Positions 42,808 to 51,412 of a stretch of 64,000 nt of DNA are shown one piece after another. Source of the stretch: JAWLHJ01 sp039587535 (GTDB taxonomy: Bacteria; Gemmatimonadota; Gemmatimonadetes; Longimicrobiales; Gaopeijiaceae); contig JBDHIF010000005.1 of the NCBI GenBank assembly GCA_039587535.1, positions 1-64,000 of the forward strand, read 5' to 3'. The translations under genes and the position numbers were made by a program. Under the pieces are notes generated by a model. That model saw only the letters and a list, made by a program, of their open reading frames with translations, had not been told where the DNA came from and made no database searches. Each line of letters opens with the position of its first letter. Position 1 is the first letter of the stretch.

Positions 42808-43236
42808 ATGAGAACGTATACACCCAAGGCCGATGACATCGAGCACCACTGGTGGCTCGTGGACGCGGCTGACAAGCCCCTCGGGCGCCTGGCGACGGAA
42901 ATCGCCCGTGTGCTTCGCGGGAAGCACAAGGCCATGTACACCCCCCATCTGGACACCGGGGACAACGTGGTCGTCGTCAATGCGGAGCGGGTGCGTCTTA
43001 CCGGTCGCAAGGCGGATCAGAAGACGTACTTCAGGCATTCCGGCTACATGGGCGGCGAGCAGCACATCCCCTTCAAGCGGATGCTCGCAACCCACCCTGA
43101 GCGGATCATAGAGCTGGCGGTGAAGGGAATGCTGCCCAAGAACGCTCTGGGCAGGCAGCTGCAACGGAAGCTGAAGGTTTACGCGGGCGAGGATCATCCC
43201 CATCAGGGCCAGCGGCCCGAGCCCCTGGACATCTGA
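42808..43236 (+). CDS. rplM: 50S ribosomal protein L13
   Basis: A 142-residue protein with the L13 core: HHWWLVDAADKPLGRLATEIA (about residues 12-32), LRGKHKAMYTPHLDTGDNVVVVNAE (about 35-59), TYFRHSGYMGGE (about 72-83) and AVKGMLPKNALGRQLQRKLKVY (about 101-122). It is an early assembly protein of the large subunit. An in-frame ATG at 42793 would add five residues; 42808 (MRTYTPK) is the family-like start. It is paired with rpsI 17 bases downstream. Confidence 0.96.
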   Translation: MRTYTPKADDIEHHWWLVDAADKPLGRLATEIARVLRGKHKAMYTPHLDTGDNVVVVNAERVRLTGRKADQKTYFRHSGYMGGEQHIPFKRMLATHPERIIELAVKGMLPKNALGRQLQRKLKVYAGEDHPHQGQRPEPLDI

Positions 43237-43253
43237 CGAGGGATCGAGAACAC

Positions 43254-43652
43254 ATGGCGAACCAGGAAGGACAGATTCAGACGGTCGGGCGCCGGAAGAC
43301 CTCCGTGGCCCGAGTCATTCTTCGGCCGGGAAAAGGGGAGTGGACCGTGAACGGCCGCCCCCTCACTGACTATTTTCCCCGGCCGACGCATCAGATCCGG
43401 CTGGCCGAGCCTCTCAAGGTGACGGAGCTGGAGGGGCAGTTCGACGTCGTCGTACGGGTGAATGGCGGAGGCCTCACCGGGCAGTGCGACGCCGTGCGGC
43501 TGGGGCTTTCCCGCGCGATCGTCACGCACGACGAGGAGACCCGGCCCGCCCTGCGGGAGAAGGGCATGCTCACCCGTGATCCACGTGCCGTGGAGCGGAA
43601 GAAGCCCGGTCGCCCGAAGGCGCGGAAGCGGTTCCAGTTCTCCAAGCGTTGA
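43254..43652 (+). CDS. rpsI: 30S ribosomal protein S9
   Basis: A 132-residue protein with the S9 signature: VGRRKTSVARVILRPGKGEWTVNGRPL (about residues 10-36), VRVNGGGLTGQCDAVRLGLSRA (about 67-88), and the basic C-terminal tail RDPRAVERKKPGRPKARKRFQFSKR that reaches the P-site tRNA. It is translated with rplM, as in most bacteria. The 109 bases to rpsB hold no clear terminator. Confidence 0.97.
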   Translation: MANQEGQIQTVGRRKTSVARVILRPGKGEWTVNGRPLTDYFPRPTHQIRLAEPLKVTELEGQFDVVVRVNGGGLTGQCDAVRLGLSRAIVTHDEETRPALREKGMLTRDPRAVERKKPGRPKARKRFQFSKR

Positions 43653-43760
43653 TCCGGTCGGCGGGGATCGCCGCGCCGTGATTCAACCGGTGCCGCCTCG
43701 TGGTGGTGCCGTAATCCTGACTGGGGCGTACATCGGCCCCACAAGACAACGAGATCACAC

Positions 43761-44837
43761 ATGTCGGAAGTAGGACTCAACCAGCTTCTGGAGGCCGGCG
43801 TACACTTCGGCCACCAGACCCGTCGCTGGAACCCGAAGATGAAGCCCTTCATCTTCACGCAGCGGAACGGCATCCACATCATCGACCTCCGCAAGACCCT
43901 GGACCGCCTGGAGAACGCACAGCAGGCCGTCCGTGAGGTTGTCCTCCGTGGCGAGCGCGTCCTCTTCGTGTGCACGAAGAAGCAGCTCCGCGGCGTCGTC
44001 GAGCAGGAGGCGCAGCGTAGTGGATCGTTCTACGTCACCGAGCGGTGGCTGGGCGGAATGCTCACGAATTTTCAGACGATCCGGAAGCAGATCCGGCGTC
44101 TGAAGGAACTCGAGCGCGGTCAGGAAGAGAACGCCTTCGAGTTCTACACGAAGAAAGAGCGTCTCATGCTCGACCGGGAACGCACGAAGCTGGACAAGTA
44201 CCTGGCGGGCCTGAAGGACATGGGTCGCCTGCCGGGTGCCGTCTTCGTGGTTGACGCCAAGCGAGAGACCATCGCGGTGCGGGAGGCGTCCCGTCTTGGC
44301 ATTCCAATCATCGCCATCACGGATACGAATGCGGATCCGGACTTGATCGACTTCCCGATCCCCGGCAACGACGACGCCATCCGCTCCGTCAGTCTCATCG
44401 CCAAGGCCATGGCCGACGCCATCGAAACCGCCCGAAAGGACGTACCGGAGGACGAGCGTCGCCGTACCGAGGATCTGGAGGCGACGACCTATTCGACCGA
44501 GACGGGCGAGACAACCGAGAAGGAGCGTCCCAAGCGGCGTCGGCCCAAGCGGAAGCGTCGGCCGAAGCCGGAGGTCATCGCTCAGCGTCTAAAGGACGAC
44601 GAGGGTGAAGCCGCGGACGAGGAAGCCGTTGAAGCAGTGGATGAGCCTCAGGCGGCCGATGCCGAGGCGGCAAAGGATGAGGCCGCGGTTCAGGAGACGC
44701 CCGAGGTCGCCGAAGCGGCAGCGGACGGGGACACCGAGGATACGCCTGAGGTCGCCGACGAGACGGATGCCTCGGTGAAAAAGGGCGAGGCAGAGGACGA
44801 AGCCTCGGACGAAGCCTCGGACGATTCCGAGGACTGA
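43761..44837 (+). CDS. rpsB: 30S ribosomal protein S2 with long charged C-terminal extension
   Basis: Residues about 1-225 are a normal S2: LLEAGVHFGHQTRRWNPKMKPFIF (about 10-33), RWLGGMLTNFQTI (about 95-107), LPGAVFVVDAKRETIAVREASRLGIPI (about 155-181) and the IPGNDDAIRSV segment (about 202-212). The last 130 residues are not part of the standard protein: first a basic patch (about 255-275, Arg/Lys/Pro repeats), then a very acidic Glu/Ala/Asp tail to the end, of low complexity. The extension resembles tails found in several phyla. It heads rpsB-tsf-pyrH-frr. Confidence 0.95.
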   Translation: MSEVGLNQLLEAGVHFGHQTRRWNPKMKPFIFTQRNGIHIIDLRKTLDRLENAQQAVREVVLRGERVLFVCTKKQLRGVVEQEAQRSGSFYVTERWLGGMLTNFQTIRKQIRRLKELERGQEENAFEFYTKKERLMLDRERTKLDKYLAGLKDMGRLPGAVFVVDAKRETIAVREASRLGIPIIAITDTNADPDLIDFPIPGNDDAIRSVSLIAKAMADAIETARKDVPEDERRRTEDLEATTYSTETGETTEKERPKRRRPKRKRRPKPEVIAQRLKDDEGEAADEEAVEAVDEPQAADAEAAKDEAAVQETPEVAEAAADGDTEDTPEVADETDASVKKGEAEDEASDEASDDSED

Positions 44838-44914
44838 GCTCCGGAAGCCTGACTCGGGGAGCCTGGTCGCGCCATGGAAAGCTGGGCCACTGGGCGTTTC
44901 CGGAGGAACGACGA

Positions 44915-44957
44915 GAGGCGGCAGGGCCCGGGGCTCCCGGACTCCGCCGCCTCTTTT
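44915..44957 (+). terminator. Intrinsic terminator/attenuator between rpsB and tsf
   Basis: GAGGCGGC (44915-44922) pairs with GCCGCCTC (44946-44953), an 8-bp stem whose 23-base loop is itself GC-rich (GGGCCCGGGGCTCCCGG can fold again). TTTT follows directly at 44954-44957. The 180-base rpsB-tsf gap is otherwise without a gene, so this should reduce read-through from rpsB into tsf. Confidence 0.72.
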
Positions 44958-45016
44958 CACGATCACGGTCGGCGAGGCCGGATCCACCAATGAGCAACCA
45001 AGGTGAGTGAACGAGC

Positions 45017-45613
45017 ATGATCAGCGCCAAGGACGTCAAAAAGCTCCGCGACATGACGAGCGCGGGCATGATGGATTGCAAGAAGGCCCTCGAAGAGACC
45101 GGGGGCGACATCGAAAAGGCCGTGGATCTTCTTCGTGCGAAGGGCGCCGCGAAAGCTGCGAAGCGCGCGGACAAGTCCGCCAACGAAGGGACCATCGGGA
45201 GCTACGTTCACTTCGATAACAGGACCGCCGTCATCGTTGAGCTGAACTGCGAGACCGACTTCGTGGCCAATACCGACGACTTCAAGGGACTAGCCAAGGA
45301 CCTGGCGTTGCATATCGCCTCTACGGCCCCGTTGGCCGTTTCGAAGGAGGAGATCCCGGCCGAGGTCGTGGACCGTGAGCGCAGGGTCTTCCTGGACACC
45401 GTCAAGGAAGAAGGAAAGCCGGAGGCCATCTGGGAGAAGATCGTCGACGGGAAGCTGCAGAAGTTCTTCAAGGAAAGCACACTTCTAGCGCAGCCCTTCG
45501 TGAAGGACCCGGACAAGACGGTCGAGCAGCTCATCACGGAAGTCTCGGCGAAGACCGGTGAGAAGATCGAGGTTGCACGGTTCGCGCGCTTCAAGGTGGG
45601 CGAGAGCTCCTGA
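45017..45613 (+). CDS. tsf: Elongation factor Ts
   Basis: A 198-residue short-form EF-Ts, like the one of Thermus rather than the 283-residue E. coli form. The N-terminal UBA-like domain has KKLRDMTSAGMMDCKKALEETGGDIEKAVDLLR (about residues 7-39); the core has VELNCETDFVANTDDFKGLA (about 74-93), the TDFV loop that touches EF-Tu. A C-terminal domain has LLAQPFVKDP. It exchanges GDP for GTP on EF-Tu. It starts after the terminator-like hairpin of the rpsB-tsf gap. Confidence 0.95.
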   Translation: MISAKDVKKLRDMTSAGMMDCKKALEETGGDIEKAVDLLRAKGAAKAAKRADKSANEGTIGSYVHFDNRTAVIVELNCETDFVANTDDFKGLAKDLALHIASTAPLAVSKEEIPAEVVDRERRVFLDTVKEEGKPEAIWEKIVDGKLQKFFKESTLLAQPFVKDPDKTVEQLITEVSAKTGEKIEVARFARFKVGESS

Positions 45614-45666
45614 GGCTCCTCGGCATGGACCGGGGGCGAGGAAGAGATTCCAGAGAGGAGATAGGC

Positions 45667-46392
<726 letters not shown>

Positions 46393-46398
46393 GAGACT

Positions 46399-46428
46399 GC
46401 AGGCCCGCGGATTTGTCCGTGTGCCTGC
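46399..46428 (+). other. Stem-loop in the pyrH-frr gap
   Basis: GCAGGC/GCCTGC (46399-46404 with 46423-46428) encloses a second stem CGGA/TCCG (46408-46411 with 46416-46419) around a TTTG loop. No T-run follows. The 124-base gap holds nothing else recognised. Confidence 0.35.
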
Positions 46429-46515
46429 TCAGAACCCATCGACTCCTGGATTTCTGCACGGGGTCGAACCGACTCGGCCCCCGAGCGGGCTCCAGCAAGC
46501 AAGCGGAGGAACCGA

Positions 46516-47067
46516 ATGGCCACCGTTGAGGATGCCAGGAAACGGATGGATGATGCGCTCGATGCCGTGCGCCGGGAATTCGCCACCGTGCGAACCGGCA
46601 AGGCGAGTCCGGCGCTCCTCGACACCGTGCGGGTCGACGCGTACGGCTCGAAGATGCCGTTGAATCAGGTCGCCACGGTGAGCACGCCGGACCCGACGCT
46701 CCTGGTGGTGCAGCCCTTCGACAAGACACTTATCGGGGAGATCGAGCGCGGCATCCAGTCGGCGGACCTGGGCCTGAATCCGGCCAATGACGGGAACGTG
46801 ATACGCGTTCCCGTCCCTCCTCTCAACGAGGAGCGCCGTAAGGAGTATGCGAAGCTCCTACACAAGATGGCGGAGGAGGGGCGCATTTCCATTCGCCATG
46901 CACGACGGATCGTGCGTGACGACATCCAGTCCCTGGTCAAGGAGCACGAGATCGGCGAGGACGAGGGTCACCGTCGCGGGGAAGCCCTCGAGAAGCTCAC
47001 GCACGAGTACAACGACAAGATCGATGAGCTCCTCAAGAGGAAGGAAGAGGAGATCATGGCGATCTGA
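46516..47067 (+). CDS. frr: Ribosome recycling factor
   Basis: A 183-residue protein that splits post-termination ribosomes together with EF-G. It has the long triple-helix bundle: VRREFATVRTGKASPALLDTVRVDAYGSKMPLNQVATVSTPDP at about residues 16-58 covers the family signature, and NVIRVPVPPLNEERRKEYAKLL (about 95-116) lies in the next helix. The length is normal. ATG 46516 has a GGAGGAAC element upstream. Its stop overlaps the start of cdsA (TGATG), where uppS would normally lie. Confidence 0.96.
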   Translation: MATVEDARKRMDDALDAVRREFATVRTGKASPALLDTVRVDAYGSKMPLNQVATVSTPDPTLLVVQPFDKTLIGEIERGIQSADLGLNPANDGNVIRVPVPPLNEERRKEYAKLLHKMAEEGRISIRHARRIVRDDIQSLVKEHEIGEDEGHRRGEALEKLTHEYNDKIDELLKRKEEEIMAI

Positions 47068-47951
47068 TGGTCGCCACTGAGCTCACACGCAGGTGGGCGG
47101 TGGCGGCGGTGGGGGTGCCCCTCGTCGTCGTCGTGCTTTATGTCGGGTCCTGGGCCCTGGCCGGGGTCGTGGCGGTGCTGGCTGCCATCGGCGCTGACGA
47201 ATTCTACCGGTTGGTTCGCCGTAAGGGCGTCCGTCCGGTCGCCTGGACGGGTGTCCCCGCGGCCGCGGCCATGCCTGTGCTGGCCACCATCGCCACGACC
47301 CCGCGCGCCTTCGGAGCGTACGCCCTCGTCGGCTTGGCTGCGGCTTCGCTTCTGGTGCTCGTGTCCATGACGTTCTGGCGTGGGGCCGAGGGCGAGCCCC
47401 TGGCCGCCGGAGGGACGACGCTTTTCGGAGCGGTCTACCCGGGACTGGCGTTGGCGGTAGTCCCGTTGCTCCACGCGCTACCGATCCAGCTCGGATGGAG
47501 CGCGGACGGCGCTGTGGCGTGGGCCTCCGTGGCGGTGGTCGCCCTCCCGCTGACCGCCACCTGGGTGGGGGATGCAACGGCCTACTTCGCCGGCTCGGCG
47601 TTCGGTCGCCGCCGGCTGGCGCCCGCCATCAGTCCGAAGAAGAGCTGGGAGGGGGCCATCGCAGGAGTGGCGGGTGCCAGCTTCGGAGCCGTGGTCTGGT
47701 ATCTGGTGGTACAGGCCGTGATTCCCGGCGCGCCGCTGTCCCCCATGATCGTGGCGCTCATCGGGGCGCTCATCGGCGTGGGTGCGATCGTCGGCGACCT
47801 GGCGGAATCGGTCATCAAGCGTGACGCCGGGGTAAAGGACTCGGGCACGCTCCTGCCGGGACACGGTGGCGTGCTGGACCGCGTAGACGCCTTGGTGTTC
47901 ACCCTGCCGCTCTGTTACGGATTCCTGCTGCTTCTCGGGACCACGTCATGA
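47067..47951 (+). CDS. cdsA: Phosphatidate cytidylyltransferase
   Basis: A 294-residue, multi-pass membrane enzyme that makes CDP-diacylglycerol, the substrate of the PgsA encoded at 13 kb. Eight or so helices are visible. The CdsA signature is near the C-terminus: VGDLAESVIKRDAGVKDSGTLLPGHGGVLDRVDALVF (about residues 245-280), with the KRxxxxKDxG and GHGGxxDRxD residues intact, and SPKKSWEGAIAG at about 191-202. It overlaps dxr by 4 bases (ATGA). Confidence 0.95.
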   Translation: MVATELTRRWAVAAVGVPLVVVVLYVGSWALAGVVAVLAAIGADEFYRLVRRKGVRPVAWTGVPAAAAMPVLATIATTPRAFGAYALVGLAAASLLVLVSMTFWRGAEGEPLAAGGTTLFGAVYPGLALAVVPLLHALPIQLGWSADGAVAWASVAVVALPLTATWVGDATAYFAGSAFGRRRLAPAISPKKSWEGAIAGVAGASFGAVVWYLVVQAVIPGAPLSPMIVALIGALIGVGAIVGDLAESVIKRDAGVKDSGTLLPGHGGVLDRVDALVFTLPLCYGFLLLLGTTS

Positions 47952-49120
47952 TCCGCGTTGCGATTCTCGGCTCCACGGGCTCGATCGGCCGGAGCGCGCT
48001 GGAGGTGATCGCGCGTCATCGGGACCGCTTTACTGTCGTAGCGCTCACGGGTCACCGGAATGCGGATCTGCTGCGGGAGCAGGTGGAAAGATTCGACCCG
48101 AAGGTCGCGGTGCTGACCGACGGGAAGGGCGTTGCCGAAGGCCAGTCGGCCGAAGGCTCGACCCGGTGGTACTCGGGGCGGGAGGCCCTCCTCGACGTGG
48201 CCCGTATGGATGGGGTCGACGTGATCCTGAACGCGCTCGTGGGGGCCACCGGTCTGGAGCCGTCGCTAGCAGCCGTGACGGCGGGCCATCGCCTGGCTCT
48301 GGCCAACAAGGAGTCTCTGGTAGCCGGAGGCGCGCTCCTACTGGATGCCAGTCGTCGGACGGGCGCGGAGATCGTCCCGATCGACTCTGAACACAGCGCG
48401 ATCCTCCAATGCGTGGAGGGGAGCGCGCCCGAGAGCGTGCAGCGCATCGTTCTGACTGCGTCCGGAGGGCCTTTCCGGGGACGGCCGCGATCCGAGCTGG
48501 AGGACGTCCGTCCCTGTGATGCGCTACGGCACCCTACATGGGACATGGGTGCCAAGATCACCATCGACTCCGCCACGCTGGCGAACAAGGCGCTGGAGGT
48601 CATCGAGGCGCACTACCTCTACGCCATGCCGTACGAGCGCATCGACGCAGTAGTGCACCCTCAGTCCGTCATCCACTCGTTCGTGGAGTTTGTCGACGGA
48701 TCCGTGTTGGCGCAGCTGGGGTTCCCGACCATGCAGGTCCCCATCATGTATTCGTTGACCTACCCCGAGCGAGTGAACGATCCGGTGCTTCGAACGTATG
48801 ATCCTGTACAGGCTTCGCCGCTCACGTTCGAGGAGATCGATCACGAGGCCTTTCCGCTCTTCGCCTTAGGGTGCGAGGCCGGAAAGCGCGGTCGGGCGGC
48901 TCCGGCGGCGTTCAACGCGGCCAATGAGGTCGCGGTCGGCGCCTTCCTCGACGAGCGGGTTAGATTCACGGACCTGGTCGACATCGTGCGCGAAGCCGTG
49001 GACCGGGTGGGGGCCTCGGAGGTCCTCGACGTGGGCGACGTATTCCAGGCCGACCAGGAGGCGCGCGCTATCGCGGAAGCCGCGGTGGCTCGCGTGAACA
49101 AGAGGATTCCGACCGCATGA
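47948..49120 (+). CDS. dxr: 1-deoxy-D-xylulose 5-phosphate reductoisomerase
   Basis: Second enzyme of the MEP isoprenoid pathway. The 390-residue protein has the NADPH site ILGSTGSIGRSALEVIARH (about residues 6-24), LANKESLVAGGALL (about 117-130), the metal-binding DSEHSAILQC (about 147-156), TASGGPFRGR (about 171-180), and WDMGAKITIDSATLANKALEVIEAHYLY (about 197-224). All catalytic positions are present. It is translated with rseP by a 4-base overlap. Confidence 0.96.
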   Translation: MIRVAILGSTGSIGRSALEVIARHRDRFTVVALTGHRNADLLREQVERFDPKVAVLTDGKGVAEGQSAEGSTRWYSGREALLDVARMDGVDVILNALVGATGLEPSLAAVTAGHRLALANKESLVAGGALLLDASRRTGAEIVPIDSEHSAILQCVEGSAPESVQRIVLTASGGPFRGRPRSELEDVRPCDALRHPTWDMGAKITIDSATLANKALEVIEAHYLYAMPYERIDAVVHPQSVIHSFVEFVDGSVLAQLGFPTMQVPIMYSLTYPERVNDPVLRTYDPVQASPLTFEEIDHEAFPLFALGCEAGKRGRAAPAAFNAANEVAVGAFLDERVRFTDLVDIVREAVDRVGASEVLDVGDVFQADQEARAIAEAAVARVNKRIPTA

Positions 49121-50475
49121 CCATTCTCGCCACGATCGTGGTACTCGGCGTGCTCATCTTCGTGCACGAGCTGGGCCATTTCCTCGCCGCCAGAGCCGTG
49201 GGTGTCGAGGTGCAGCGATTTTCGATCGGGTTTGGGCCGAAGATCCTCGGATTCCGCCACGGGGAGACCGACTACGTCCTGAGCGCCATCCCTTTGGGGG
49301 GATACGTGAAGATGGGCGGCATGGATGACGAGGTGATGGAGCGCATGGAGGGTGGCGAGGCTACCGGGCCCCAGACGCCTCCCGAGCGAGCCTTCGACCA
49401 GAAGCCGATTTGGGCCAGGGCGTTCGTGATCTCGGCCGGCGTCATCATGAACATGGTGTTCGCGTTCGGGACGTACGCCTTCTTGGCCGCTCAGTACGGC
49501 GTCCCCGCCTACGACTCGACACGCGTCGGCATGGTCTTCGCCGAGAGGCTCCCTCCCGGGGCAGAGCCGCTGGCCACCATCGATCCGGGTAGCCGCATCC
49601 TCGGCATCGCGGGGGAAGACACGGAGCACTGGGGAGACGTCCAGCGACTGCTGCTGAACGTCCCCGCCGGTCCGGTGAACATTCGTTTGGCCGAGCCCTC
49701 GCGTGAAGTCGAGATCATGGTTCAGGACGACGCTGAGGCGAGGACCGCGCTCGCGTCTTCCGTAGCCAATTGGGTGGAGGCCGGCGTCGGGGCCGTGAAT
49801 CCCGGATCTCCCGCCGAAGAGGCTGGGCTGGAGCCCGGAGACCGTATCGTCGCGGTAGCCGGCTCCCCCGTGTATAACTGGTGGGCCTTCGTGGAGGCCG
49901 TGGAGGCCCGCCCGGGCGAGCGGGTGGATCTCACGCTGGTAAGGGACGACCGCGAGATCATCCGCACCGTAACGTTGGACAGCGAGACCGAGACGCGCCC
50001 GGACGGGTCGGAAGTCCAAGTGGGACGGGTCGGGATCTTCCAGCCGCAGCCGGCCGTTACCTACGAGGCGGTGCCGGTCCGAGACGCCGTCGTACATGGC
50101 TATCGGGAGACTGCAGCGATCACCGGTGTCATCGTGGGCTTCCTGGGTGACCTGGTGACGGGGGGCATCTCCCCTCGGTCCGTGGGTAGCATCGTCACCA
50201 TCGGCGAGGCGTCCGGCCAAGCGGCGGCGGCAGGGCTGGATCAGTTCCTCCGCTTCATGGCCCTATTCAGCGTGAACCTGGCGGTGCTGAACCTCTTGCC
50301 GATACCTGTGTTGGACGGCGGCCACCTGGTGTTCCTGGGGATCGAGGCGGTGCGGGGTGGGCGTGGGCTCACCGTGGAGCAGCGCCTGAAATGGAGCAAC
50401 GTCGGCTTTCTCGTCGTCGTGGGCATCATGGTTTGGGCCCTCTCGAACGATTTTCTGCGACTCCTCGGGATCTAG
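49117..50475 (+). CDS. rseP: Site-2 intramembrane zinc metalloprotease RseP
   Basis: A 452-residue inner-membrane S2P protease. The zinc motif HELGHFLAAR is in the first helix (about residues 17-26); the third zinc ligand lies in NLLPIPVLDGGHL (about 391-403). Between them are two PDZ-like domains (about 125-210 and 215-300; the second has NPGSPAEEAGLEPGDRIVAVAG). The role is release of membrane-held regulators such as anti-sigma factors and clearing of signal-peptide remnants. No rseA/rpoE pair lies in the window. The usual neighbour bamA is not next to it. Confidence 0.94.
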   Translation: MTILATIVVLGVLIFVHELGHFLAARAVGVEVQRFSIGFGPKILGFRHGETDYVLSAIPLGGYVKMGGMDDEVMERMEGGEATGPQTPPERAFDQKPIWARAFVISAGVIMNMVFAFGTYAFLAAQYGVPAYDSTRVGMVFAERLPPGAEPLATIDPGSRILGIAGEDTEHWGDVQRLLLNVPAGPVNIRLAEPSREVEIMVQDDAEARTALASSVANWVEAGVGAVNPGSPAEEAGLEPGDRIVAVAGSPVYNWWAFVEAVEARPGERVDLTLVRDDREIIRTVTLDSETETRPDGSEVQVGRVGIFQPQPAVTYEAVPVRDAVVHGYRETAAITGVIVGFLGDLVTGGISPRSVGSIVTIGEASGQAAAAGLDQFLRFMALFSVNLAVLNLLPIPVLDGGHLVFLGIEAVRGGRGLTVEQRLKWSNVGFLVVVGIMVWALSNDFLRLLGI

Positions 50476-50590
50476 TTGCGAGCCGCTCCGGGCCCGTAGC
50501 GGTGGCTGAGCCAAGTCGAGGCTTGTCGCCCGGCGAGAGCCTCACGCCGCGTCACGACGACTCCAGCGTCCCCTCTCGTTCAGAGGTCCG

Positions 50591-51412
50591 CTAGAGGAGT
50601 GAGAGCTGGCTGGGGCCGGTACGGCGCCTGAGCTCCTCGATGTCGAACAGGGGCGTGGGTCGATCCTGGGTTGCCACTTCGAGATGCCCCTTCCAGCCGG
50701 CCTCGTCGAGCGCCGTACCCACGACTTCCCTTGCCAGCTCTGGGGTGTTCGCCTCTCGAGACAGATGCGCGAGGACCACGCACGCGAGCCTCGGATGGAG
50801 TAGCTCCCGCACGAGCTGAGCGGCGGCTCGGTTGGAGAGGTGGCCGTGACTCGAGGTGATGCGGCGCTTTACCGAGGCGGGGTAGGGGCTCTGATGGAGG
50901 AGGACCTCGTCGTGATTGGCTTCGAGGACCAGGATGTCGCAACCCGACAGGGCATGGCGAATCTGACCGGTCGGACGCCCGAGGTCAGTGGCCACGCCCA
51001 GACGGGTACCGGTTCTCGGGTCGGCGAGCGTAACCCCCACCGGATCCGCCGCGTCATGCACCGTGATGAAGGGCTCTACACGCACAGACCCTATGTGGAA
51101 CGCCCGGGTGGGACGGTACTCCACGATCCGCTCTCCGCCACGCAGGAGCTTGCTACACGTACGTCGCGTAGGCTCGGTCATGTAGAGCGGTGTGCCGTGG
51201 CGGCGGGCGAACACGCCCATCCCCTTGGTGTGATCGCCGTGGTCGTGTGTCACGACGATGCCGTGAACCTGGTCGGCCGGCACACCGACCGCCTCCAGGC
51301 GCTGCGCGATCCTTCGGGCGCTGAAGCCGGCATCCACCAGGACGTTGGTGTCCTCCACCGACACGAGGATGGCGTTGCCGCCGCTACCGCTCCCCAGGAC
51401 GGCGACCCTCAC
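50591..51412 (-). CDS. WalJ/YycJ-like MBL-fold hydrolase
   Basis: A 273-residue metallo-beta-lactamase-fold protein. Opening LGSGSGGNAILV (about residues 6-17), zinc motif VVTHDHGDHTKGMG (about 54-67; HxHxDH), an EANHDEVLL segment (about 157-165), and HGHLSNRAAAQLV (about 189-201). These match the YycJ/WalJ branch, implicated in cell-wall or DNA-damage coordination in Firmicutes. Here no WalK/WalR pair is adjacent. Start GTG 51412, overlapping the upstream gene's stop by GTGA. Confidence 0.82.
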   Translation of the reverse strand: MRVAVLGSGSGGNAILVSVEDTNVLVDAGFSARRIAQRLEAVGVPADQVHGIVVTHDHGDHTKGMGVFARRHGTPLYMTEPTRRTCSKLLRGGERIVEYRPTRAFHIGSVRVEPFITVHDAADPVGVTLADPRTGTRLGVATDLGRPTGQIRHALSGCDILVLEANHDEVLLHQSPYPASVKRRITSSHGHLSNRAAAQLVRELLHPRLACVVLAHLSREANTPELAREVVGTALDEAGWKGHLEVATQDRPTPLFDIEELRRRTGPSQLSLL

